A stretch of 13,364 nt of DNA, taken from NCBI GenBank assembly GCA_002350625.1, contig DEFE01000020.1:108392-121755 (forward strand). Reading direction: 5' to 3'. Below, one piece after another: positions 6,744 to 12,794 of this stretch (positions are counted from its first letter, which is position 1; the number at the start of each line of letters is the position of its first letter). The position numbers and the translations under genes are program-made. Below the pieces are notes generated by a model that saw only the letters and a program-made list of their open reading frames with translations, ran no database searches and was not told the origin of the DNA. The DNA comes from Lachnospiraceae bacterium UBA2860. GTDB lineage: Bacteria > Bacillota > Clostridia > Lachnospirales > Lachnospiraceae.

Positions 6744-6791
6744 ATTATAGGATAGCTGTACTGTCTGTCAAGAGGTATTACAAAATAATTT
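6744..6791 (-). promoter_or_regulatory. Consensus promoter with UP-like element before the HAAS gene
   Basis: Both hexamers match sigma-A/sigma-70 consensus exactly: TTGACA (6766-6771) and TATAAT (6744-6749), 16 nt apart. Ten nt upstream of the -35 box lies AAATTATTTT (6782-6791 on the plus strand), which fits the distal UP-element pattern in the correct position. This predicts high basal transcription. An AT-rich dyad (TTACA at 6778-6782, TGTAA at 6793-6797) overlaps it. Confidence 0.88.
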
Positions 6792-6828
6792 ATGTAAATC
6801 TGAAAAATCTTCATACAATTTAAAGAAG

Positions 6829-7410
6829 TCAGAAAAATACGCCGCGGATAAAGATTTCGAGTCCGACGCCGATGAGTACGGCGCCGCCGAGCACGCGCGC
6901 CCGGGCGCCGAGAAGCACGCCGAATCTCCGGCCGATGAGGAGTCCCGCGCGGCAGATCAGGTAGGTCACGACCGCAATGATGAGGGCGGCCAGCAGCGCG
7001 TCGACAGCTCTGTACGTCGCGAGCGTCAGCCCCACGGACAACGCGTCGATGGAGGTGGCGATGCCCTGCAGAATGAGCGCGCCCGCTGTGAGGCGCTGAA
7101 CCTCTCCCGCATCTTCTCCCTTGTCGGAGAGGCCCTCCCACAGCATTTTTCCGCCGATGAAGAGAAGGAGGGCGAGCGCGATCCAGGGAATCAGTGTTTC
7201 TATCGTTTGAAAGTACGACACGACTGTTTTCACGAGCAGCCAGCCGATCACCGGCATCGCGAACTGAAAAAAGGCATAGGTGCCCGCGATGATCACCTGC
7301 CGCCTGCGGCTCATGGTGCTGTCCGCGAGAGCGTTGGCAATGGACACCGAGAAGGCGTCCATCGCAAGGCCTGCGCCCAAAAGAATGGCATTTATGATAA
7401 AGATGAACAT
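6829..7410 (-). CDS. mntP: MntP-family manganese efflux pump
   Basis: This 193-residue polytopic inner-membrane protein (DUF204) should export Mn2+ and protect against manganese overload. Six hydrophobic segments are visible. The family's duplicated signature is present: GLAMDAFSVSIANAL (about 14-28) with Asp18, and ATSIDALSVGLTLA (about 118-131) with Asp122; aspartates at these sites are needed for transport in the E. coli protein. The ATG at 7410 was chosen because AAGGA lies 5 nt upstream and because the protein then begins directly with the first membrane helix. A frame opening at 7452 would overlap the preceding gene. It starts 10 nt after the deacetylase stop, with its Shine-Dalgarno inside that gap and stop region, so translation is probably coupled. 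No yybP-ykoY-type riboswitch is visible upstream, unlike many mntP genes. No U-tract terminator follows it. Confidence 0.9.
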   Translation of the reverse strand: MFIFIINAILLGAGLAMDAFSVSIANALADSTMSRRRQVIIAGTYAFFQFAMPVIGWLLVKTVVSYFQTIETLIPWIALALLLFIGGKMLWEGLSDKGEDAGEVQRLTAGALILQGIATSIDALSVGLTLATYRAVDALLAALIIAVVTYLICRAGLLIGRRFGVLLGARARVLGGAVLIGVGLEIFIRGVFF

Positions 7411-7420
7411 AGAAGTCCTT

Positions 7421-8539
7421 TCAGAAAGCTCCATAGGATACGCCGGTCTCAAGGGTCACGCCCTTGGCCGCGGCGAGCTCGGACACGGTGACGAGCTGAT
7501 AGCCCATCTCCTTGAGCTTCGGGATCAGCATCCTCGAGGCTTCCAGTGAGGCCTCGTAGATCTCGTGCATGAGGATGATGTCGCCGTCTCTCACGTTATT
7601 GATCACGGTGTCGTAGGTCTGCTGCGCGTTCTTCGTCTCCCAGTCGAGCGTGTCGATCGTCCAGAGGATCGAGTACATGCCGAGCGAATTGTTAAACACC
7701 GCGTCGTTGATACCGCCGCCCGGCGCGCGGAAGAGCCGGATCTCCCCGCCGGTGATGGAGGTAATCGCGTCGTTCGTCTTCTGGAATTCCTCGACGATCT
7801 CTTCGTCGCTTAAGTGCGTGAGGGTCTTGTGGTCCCAGCTGTGATTGCCCTGCTCCATGCCGAGCTCGTACTCGCGCAGTACGGCGGACGGATAATTGAC
7901 GACCTCGCTGCCGATCATAAAGAAGGTGGCTTTCGCGTCGTTCTCCGCAAGCAGGTCGAGAAGCGCATCGGTGTAGTAGCCCGGCCCGTCGTCGTAGGTC
8001 AGCGCGACCATGCCGGTCACTGCGGTGAGGTCCACGGTTTTGTCGGGATCCATGACGCCGTCGTCGCCGAAGAAATACTTCTTGTCCCCGATCGTCTGCT
8101 CGCCCTTTAAGGCCTTGCCATCCTCAAGTGAGAAGAAGTACTGCTTGCCGTCGTCTTCCTGCCAGCCGGTCAGGAGCACGCCGTCGTAGCCGAAGTAGTA
8201 GATGGAGCCGCTGATTTCCACGAGCCCGGTGATCGGCGCGCCGTCCTCATAATAGAAGGTGCCGTCCTCGGTGTAGGACCAGCCGCTGATGGTGCTCTCT
8301 GCGCTCTCTTCGCTTTCCGGCTCGGACAGGATCTCCACGTCTTCGGGCACGGAAATAATGCCGTCGACCTCCGACAGCTCCGATGTGCCCATGTCCCCCG
8401 GCTTATTCTCCGTGTAGCTGCGCATGATGCCTGCCACACTGAATGCAATAAGACCGACTGCGACGACTGCCGCCCCCGCGGCAATACGCCTCGAGCGCTT
8501 TTTCCTCCGCCGCCGTTCGATCAGCTGATCTCTCGTCAT
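7421..8539 (-). CDS. Membrane-anchored polysaccharide deacetylase with wall-binding repeats
   Basis: This is a predicted extracellular NodB-type (CE4) deacetylase that removes N- or O-acetyl groups from a wall polysaccharide, most likely peptidoglycan. A basic N-terminus (RRRRKKRSRR) and one hydrophobic segment (about 19-38) form a signal anchor, followed by an acidic, Ser/Glu-rich spacer (50-85). Three to four aromatic, Gly-rich repeats (GWSYTEDGTFYYEDG, GSIYYFGYDGVLLTGW, GKQYFFSLEDG, DKKYFFGDDG; about 86-163) match the choline/cell-wall-binding repeat family. The catalytic domain (about 176-355) shows TYDDGP (181-186, base and metal Asp), HSWDH (233-237, metal His pair), RAPGG (271-275), DTLDW (296-300) and LMHE (323-326). 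All expected catalytic residues appear present. GGAG lies 9 nt before the ATG. mntP follows in the same transcript. Confidence 0.92.
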   Translation of the reverse strand: MTRDQLIERRRRKKRSRRIAAGAAVVAVGLIAFSVAGIMRSYTENKPGDMGTSELSEVDGIISVPEDVEILSEPESEESAESTISGWSYTEDGTFYYEDGAPITGLVEISGSIYYFGYDGVLLTGWQEDDGKQYFFSLEDGKALKGEQTIGDKKYFFGDDGVMDPDKTVDLTAVTGMVALTYDDGPGYYTDALLDLLAENDAKATFFMIGSEVVNYPSAVLREYELGMEQGNHSWDHKTLTHLSDEEIVEEFQKTNDAITSITGGEIRLFRAPGGGINDAVFNNSLGMYSILWTIDTLDWETKNAQQTYDTVINNVRDGDIILMHEIYEASLEASRMLIPKLKEMGYQLVTVSELAAAKGVTLETGVSYGAF

Positions 8540-8581
8540 ATACGGATACTCCCCTTATTGACTCCCCCTTTTCAGTAACCT

Positions 8582-8610
8582 ATTGTAGCAGACCGCCGCA
8601 CATTTTTCAT
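8582..8610 (-). promoter_or_regulatory. Putative promoter of the deacetylase-mntP unit
   Basis: TACAAT (8582-8587) with an upstream TGC makes an extended -10. The -35 candidate ATGAAA (8605-8610), 17 nt away, matches consensus at only four of six bases. A weak -35 next to phased repeats suggests an activator-dependent promoter. Confidence 0.55.
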
Positions 8611-8638
8611 CTTAATTCTCTATTAAGCCGTCTGTTAA
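8610..8638 (-). promoter_or_regulatory. Three phased TTAANA repeats, putative response-regulator site
   Basis: On the coding strand TTAACA (8633-8638), TTAATA (8621-8626) and TTAAGA (8610-8615) repeat with 12- and 11-nt periods, ending at the weak -35 box. Direct repeats spaced about one helical turn are typical of OmpR/PhoB-family regulators. The pattern resembles Bacillus PhoP boxes and, read on the other strand, WalR boxes (TGTWAH). The repeat is seen; the regulator is inferred. Confidence 0.55.
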
Positions 8639-8684
8639 GCGTCATCTCGCAATAAGGAAGAGTCTTTCTGCCCCGCCCGGCCGC

Positions 8685-8729
8685 AAAAAAAGAAGAAGAC
8701 CCGGTGCCATAAAAACACCGGACCTTCTC
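8685..8729 (-). terminator. Intrinsic terminator of the sugar ABC operon
   Basis: A 14-bp stem (arms 8693-8706 and 8716-8729, with three G-U pairs) and 9-nt loop are followed on the coding strand by seven T residues (8685-8691). A smaller stem with one bulge (8742-8761) sits just after the last stop codon. Together they close the operon and isolate the deacetylase promoter. Confidence 0.92.
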
Positions 8730-8763
8730 TTCTGATTGGACCTGAAGGGCTGCGCCCTCAGAT

Positions 8764-9933
8764 TTACTTTGCGCGTCTCTTCGAGAGAATGTCGAATGCG
8801 ACAGCGCCCAGAAGGACGACGCCCTTGACGACTTTCTGGAAGTTGGCGTCAATGTTCATAAGGCTCATGCCCAGGTTGATGACGCCGATCAGCGTAGCGC
8901 CGACGACCATGCCGAAGATCCTGCCGGATCCGCCGTAGGCCGAGACGCCGCCGACAACGCAGGCCGAGATGGCGTCCATCTCATAGTTCGTGCCGGCCGT
9001 GGAGTTGGCTGCCTGGAATCTCGCAAGCACCGTCCAGGTCGTGATGACCGTGATGATCGCCATGTTGAGATAGGCAAGGAACATGATTCTTCTCGTGTTG
9101 ACGCCGGAGAGGCGCGCCGCCTCCCGGTTGCCGCCGACCACGTAGAAATGGCGCCCGATCGTCGTCTTCTCAGTGATGAAGCTGTAGAAGAGGACCACCA
9201 CGACGACCCACACGAGGACGGTCGGGATGCCGCCGCCCATCGCCAGCTTGTACATGACAAGCAGGATCACGGCTGCTTCGATGACGGACTTAAGGAGCAC
9301 CGACGCTGCAGAATCCGCCTCGTATCCCTTCCTGACCTTGTTGGCTCTGCCGATGAGATTGGCAAGGATCACGATGACCGCGGCGATGACGCCCACCGCC
9401 ATGCAGGGGATGTTGAGGTTATTGAGCTTCGTGCTGAGGAGCTTGCCTGAGAAAATGTTGAGGAAGCTCTCCATGTTCTTGACGCTGATGGAGCCCGTGG
9501 AGCTGTTGCTGCTCAGGATATCCGTGCCGATTCCGCGGAAAGCCAGATAGCCGGCCAGTGTTGCGATCCACGGCGGGATGTTCATGTAAGCGACAAGGTA
9601 GCCGAGCACGACGCCGTAGATGATGCCGACGACCAGCATAAGGACGATCGAGATGCCCGTGCTGAGGTTTTTGACGACCATCAGATATCCGCCGATCGCT
9701 CCGAGGAAGCACACGAAGGATCCGCAGGAGAGGTCGATGTTGCCGCCGGTCAGCATGCACATCAGCATGCCGCAGGCGAGAATGAAGACGTACGCATTCT
9801 GGGTGATCAGCGCGTTGAAGTTAAGCGGTGAGAACATCGAACCGCCTGTCTGCCAGGTAAAGAACAGATAGACCAGGACGAGGACGATGATCATCGTGTT
9901 GTCTTTTAAGACTTGAGAAAAGTTCTTTTTCAT
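8764..9933 (-). CDS. Monosaccharide ABC transporter permease, GguB/MmsB-like (second copy)
   Basis: This integral membrane permease belongs to the type II sugar family (RbsC/XylH/GguB), moving a monosaccharide handed over by the binding protein. The 389-residue product has about ten hydrophobic segments. It keeps the family's conserved LTGGNIDLSCGS (about 63-74), IPPWIATLAG (about 119-128), the cytoplasmic coupling segment VVGGNREAARLSGVNT (about 266-280) and EMDAI with GGVSAYGG. A long mid-protein insert (about 160-240) is shared with the preceding permease. By eye about 70 of the last 131 residues are identical between the two. An ATG at 9939 would directly abut the Shine-Dalgarno, so the ATG at 9933 (6 nt after AAGGAGG) is preferred. 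It starts 15 nt after the first permease and is the last gene of the operon. Confidence 0.92.
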   Translation of the reverse strand: MKKNFSQVLKDNTMIIVLVLVYLFFTWQTGGSMFSPLNFNALITQNAYVFILACGMLMCMLTGGNIDLSCGSFVCFLGAIGGYLMVVKNLSTGISIVLMLVVGIIYGVVLGYLVAYMNIPPWIATLAGYLAFRGIGTDILSSNSSTGSISVKNMESFLNIFSGKLLSTKLNNLNIPCMAVGVIAAVIVILANLIGRANKVRKGYEADSAASVLLKSVIEAAVILLVMYKLAMGGGIPTVLVWVVVVVLFYSFITEKTTIGRHFYVVGGNREAARLSGVNTRRIMFLAYLNMAIITVITTWTVLARFQAANSTAGTNYEMDAISACVVGGVSAYGGSGRIFGMVVGATLIGVINLGMSLMNIDANFQKVVKGVVLLGAVAFDILSKRRAK

Positions 9934-9939
9934 GGTCAT

Positions 9940-9946
9940 CCTCCTT
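9940..9946 (-). promoter_or_regulatory. Ribosome-binding site that sets the second permease start
   Basis: AAGGAGG is followed immediately by ATG-ACC-ATG. The first ATG has zero spacing and the second (9933) a normal 6 nt, so translation most likely starts at the second. The site lies in the 15-nt gap after the first permease and overlaps its TAA stop by no more than a base or two. Confidence 0.75.
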
Positions 9947-9948
9947 CC

Positions 9949-11118
9949 TTATGCCTTTTCCTTCTTGGACAGAATATCGATCAGGACGGCCGCCAGAAGG
10001 ACAAGGCCCTTGACAGCTCTCTGATAGTTGGCCGAGAAGCCCATGATACTCATGCCCTGGTTGATGATACCCATGAGCGCCGCACCGATGATGACGCCGG
10101 TGATATTGCCGACGCCGCCGTAAGCGGACGCGCCGCCGATGAAGCAGGACGCGATCGCGTCCATCTCATAGCCCTGGCCGTAAGTCGGCTGAGCGGAGCT
10201 CGCTCTCGCGACCGTGAGGATACCGGCGAGGCCTGCAAGGAAGCCCATGTTGGCGTAAGCCACGAAGTAGACGAGCTTCGTGTTGACGCCGGAGAGCCTT
10301 GTCGCCTTCTCATTGCCGCCGACCGCGTAGAAGTAACGGCCGATCGCGGTGTTGGTCGTGATGTAGCCGTAGATGAGAAGCACGAGCGCAACCCAGACGA
10401 GAACAGACGGGATGCCCTTGTACTGTGACAGCTTGTAGGTGAGCCACATAATCAGAGCGGCAATGATGACGACCTTTAAGAGTTCGACCGCGGAATTGCC
10501 GGAGCTGATGCCCTTCTGCTTTCTTACGATCATGCCGCGGAGGGACAGGATCACAAAGACAGCCGTCCCGATGATGCCCGCGAGGAGGCAGGTCATGTTG
10601 AGGCTGCCGCCCTTAAAGAAGTCAGGCACATAGCAGTCCGCGCCGCCGCCGAAGACGTTGAGGAACGTGGTGTTGTTGATACCGACCGCGAAGCCGTTGA
10701 GGACGACGTTGGAAAGTCCGCGGAACGCGTACATGCCCGCCAGTGTTGCGATAAAGGGCGGGACTGAGATCCAGGCGATCCAGAAGCCCTGGAAAGCGCC
10801 GATGGCAAGGCCGACTAAAAGCATGACGATGACGGCCAGATAGACCGGCAGACCCGCCTGCATCATGACGGCGCCGATGCCGCCGGTGAAGCAGACGACC
10901 GAGCCGACCGCGAGGTCGATGTTGCCGCCGGTCAGGATGCAGAGCAGCATACCGGTTCCGAGCACGAACACGTAGCCGTTCTGGGAGATCAGGTTGTTGA
11001 TGTTCTGCGGAAGAAGAATCTTCCCCTGCGTGCCGACGGTAAACAGGATGACGACCGCGACGAGGATGATGATCATCATATTCTTCTTGACGTAGGATAA
11101 TGCTCCGCCGCTGCTCAT
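9949..11118 (-). CDS. Monosaccharide ABC transporter permease, GguB/MmsB-like (first copy)
   Basis: This is a second, diverged member of the same permease family, again 389 residues and nearly co-linear with the downstream copy. It shows LTGGNIDLAVGS (about 63-74), VPPFIATLAG (about 119-128), the coupling segment VGGNEKATRLSGVNT, EMDAIASCFIGGASAYGG, and the C-terminal AVKGLVLLAAVLIDILSKK. About ten membrane segments are visible, with a roughly 80-residue insert before the coupling helix as in GguB proteins. The reading frame opens with TTG at 11124, but the ATG at 11118 is the better start: it lies 7 nt after an A/G-rich Shine-Dalgarno and only 2 nt beyond the ATPase stop, implying translational coupling. 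The two permeases could form a heterodimer on one ATPase, or serve as alternatives. No frame damage is seen in either. Confidence 0.93.
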   Translation of the reverse strand: MSSGGALSYVKKNMMIIILVAVVILFTVGTQGKILLPQNINNLISQNGYVFVLGTGMLLCILTGGNIDLAVGSVVCFTGGIGAVMMQAGLPVYLAVIVMLLVGLAIGAFQGFWIAWISVPPFIATLAGMYAFRGLSNVVLNGFAVGINNTTFLNVFGGGADCYVPDFFKGGSLNMTCLLAGIIGTAVFVILSLRGMIVRKQKGISSGNSAVELLKVVIIAALIMWLTYKLSQYKGIPSVLVWVALVLLIYGYITTNTAIGRYFYAVGGNEKATRLSGVNTKLVYFVAYANMGFLAGLAGILTVARASSAQPTYGQGYEMDAIASCFIGGASAYGGVGNITGVIIGAALMGIINQGMSIMGFSANYQRAVKGLVLLAAVLIDILSKKEKA

Positions 11119-11120
11119 GG

Positions 11121-12662
11121 TCAATCCCCCCTTCCTGATTTCAGGATCGCAGCCATGATGCTCTCCTGTGTCGCTTCCTCGGCCTTCATCTCACCGACGA
11201 TCTTCGAGGCGTTCATGATGTAGATACGATCGCTCATCGCGAGAACCTCCGGAAGCTCGGAGGAGATCATGATCACCGACTTGCCCTCCTTGGCCAGGTC
11301 GTTGATGATGCAGTAGATCTCGTACTTCGCGCCGACGTCGATACCTCTTGTCGGCTCGTCGAGGATGAGGACCTCCGGCTCCGCGAACATCCACTTCGCG
11401 AGCAGGACCTTCTGCTGATTGCCGCCGGACAGGTTGCCGACGAGCTGCTCCACGGAAGGCGTCTTAGTCTTCAGCTTTTCCCTGTACTCCTCGGCGACCT
11501 GATACTCGCGGTCCTTGTCGATGACTAGGTTCTTGGAGATCGAGTCGAGGTTGGCGAGGGACGTGTTGACCTTGATCGACTGGGACAGGATGAGGCCGTT
11601 GCCCTTTCTGTCCTCGGTGACGTACGCGATCTTGTGCTTGATGGCGTCCGTCGGTGATTTCTTCAGCTTCACTTCCTGGCCGTTGAGCTTCAGCGTGCCC
11701 GCCGTCAGCGTGCCGTAGGACTGGCCGAAGATACTCATTGCGAGCTCGGTGCGGCCTGCGCCCATGAGGCCGTAGATACCGACGACCTCGCCCTTCCGGA
11801 CATACAGAGAGACGTCGTCGACGACCTTGCGCTCCGGATACAGCGGGTGATGGACGGTCCAGCCGGACACTTCCATGTTGATGTCGCCGATCTTCACGTC
11901 GGTCCGCTTCGGGAAGCGGTTCGTGATCTCGCGGCCGACCATGCCCTTGATGATGCGGTCTTCATCGATGTCATGGTTCGCGTTGTCAATCGTTTCAATC
12001 GTAGAGCCGTCGCGGACGACCGTGATCTTGTCCGCAACGTACGATACTTCGTTCAGCTTATGGGTGATGATGATCATCGTCATGCCCTGCTTCTTGAAGC
12101 CGAGCATCAGATCAAGCAGCGCGCGGGAATCCTCTTCGTTAAGGGAAGAGGTCGGCTCGTCGAGGATGAGGAGCTTCGCGTTCTTCGCGAGCGCCTTGGC
12201 GATCTCGACCAGCTGCTGCTTGCCGGTACCGATTTCCTTGACGAGGACCTTCGAAGATTCGTTGAGGCCGACCATGCGGAGATACTTGTCCGCCTCCACA
12301 TAGGTCGTGTGCCAGTCGATCTTTGACTTGCGGCCGCGCTCGTTGCCGAGGTACATATTTTCACCGATCGACATCTCCGGAACAAGAGCGAGCTCCTGAT
12401 GGATGATGACGATGCCTTTGCTTTCAGAATCCTTAATCGTGTTGAATTTACACGTCTCACCGTTGTAGATGATATCCCCTTCATAAGTCCCGTACGGATA
12501 GATGCCGCTCAGGACATTCATCAGCGTGGACTTGCCGGCTCCATTTTCACCGACAAGGGCGTGAATCTCGCCCTCCTCAACCTGTAAGTTGACGTTGTCA
12601 AGTGCCTTGACGCCGGGGAATGTCTTGGTGATGTTTTTCATTTCCAATAATATCTTAGCCAA
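11121..12662 (-). CDS. gguA: Sugar ABC transporter double-ATPase, GguA/MmsA-like
   Basis: This cytoplasmic protein powers monosaccharide import and carries two fused nucleotide-binding domains, as in AraG, MglA, XylG and GguA (about 500 residues; here 513). Domain 1 (about 1-250): Walker A GENGAGKST (38-46), Q-loop HQE (Gln89), a degenerate signature GTGKQQ (145-150), Walker B LLILDEP (164-170) and switch His201. Domain 2 (about 260-513): GLMGAGRTEL (298-307), with Arg in place of the Walker lysine, canonical signature LSGGNQQ (411-417), Walker B VLILDEPTRG (431-440), and SSEL where the switch His would be. This asymmetry is normal for the family and leaves one fully competent composite site. 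The start is a TTG at 12662, supported by GGAGG 7 nt upstream and by the N-terminus MAKILLEMKNITKTFPGVKALDNV. The next ATG (12641) is too far from that site. Confidence 0.94.
   Translation of the reverse strand: MAKILLEMKNITKTFPGVKALDNVNLQVEEGEIHALVGENGAGKSTLMNVLSGIYPYGTYEGDIIYNGETCKFNTIKDSESKGIVIIHQELALVPEMSIGENMYLGNERGRKSKIDWHTTYVEADKYLRMVGLNESSKVLVKEIGTGKQQLVEIAKALAKNAKLLILDEPTSSLNEEDSRALLDLMLGFKKQGMTMIIITHKLNEVSYVADKITVVRDGSTIETIDNANHDIDEDRIIKGMVGREITNRFPKRTDVKIGDINMEVSGWTVHHPLYPERKVVDDVSLYVRKGEVVGIYGLMGAGRTELAMSIFGQSYGTLTAGTLKLNGQEVKLKKSPTDAIKHKIAYVTEDRKGNGLILSQSIKVNTSLANLDSISKNLVIDKDREYQVAEEYREKLKTKTPSVEQLVGNLSGGNQQKVLLAKWMFAEPEVLILDEPTRGIDVGAKYEIYCIINDLAKEGKSVIMISSELPEVLAMSDRIYIMNASKIVGEMKAEEATQESIMAAILKSGRGD
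11126..11133 (-). promoter_or_regulatory. Ribosome-binding site for the first permease, inside gguA
   Basis: AAGGGGGG lies within the last codons of gguA (encoding SGRGD). The TTG at 11124 is only 1 nt away and the ATG at 11118 is 7 nt away. The spacing favours the ATG and implies coupling to gguA translation. Confidence 0.7.
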
Positions 12663-12669
12663 TGATCTC

Positions 12670-12674
12670 CCTCC
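12670..12674 (-). promoter_or_regulatory. Ribosome-binding site supporting the TTG start of gguA
   Basis: GGAGG, followed by GAGATCA and TTG, gives 7-nt spacing. It is the main reason to accept TTG at 12662 over the in-frame ATG 21 nt further on. Confidence 0.75.
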
Positions 12675-12710
12675 GTCAGTCCAATCAGAACAGTATTGCT
12701 GTTTTCAAGA

Positions 12711-12738
12711 ATACAGGCGGGACCTTGCCCGCCTGTAT
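12711..12738 (-). repeat. Perfect 11-bp hairpin between binding protein and ATPase genes
   Basis: Arms ATACAGGCGGG (12711-12721) and CCCGCCTGTAT (12728-12738) surround a 6-nt loop. On the coding strand TTCTTGAAAA follows, not a U-tract. In sugar ABC operons a stem at this place commonly protects the binding-protein mRNA from 3' decay or partly attenuates transcription, giving excess binding protein over membrane parts. A weaker stem (12749-12764) lies just upstream and a small dyad (AACAG-N5-CTGTT, 12689-12703) downstream. The structure is seen; the effect is inferred. Confidence 0.8.
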
Positions 12739-12794
12739 CATAAAGCTTCTGTCTTTAAGGACAGTGCCCTTTCGTCTTAACCGATCACTTCGAA

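Noticed and set aside
7411..7420. A manganese riboswitch (yybP-ykoY class) in front of mntP
   Set aside because: Only 10 nt separate the deacetylase stop from the mntP start, and nothing resembling the two-helix motif is seen in the deacetylase leader either.
8731..12690. TCTGATTGGAC present at about 8731 (plus) and near 12680-12690 (minus), a possible inverted repeat flanking the transporter operon
   Set aside because: An 11-base match between two strands of a 13-kb window is expected many times by chance, and nothing extends it.
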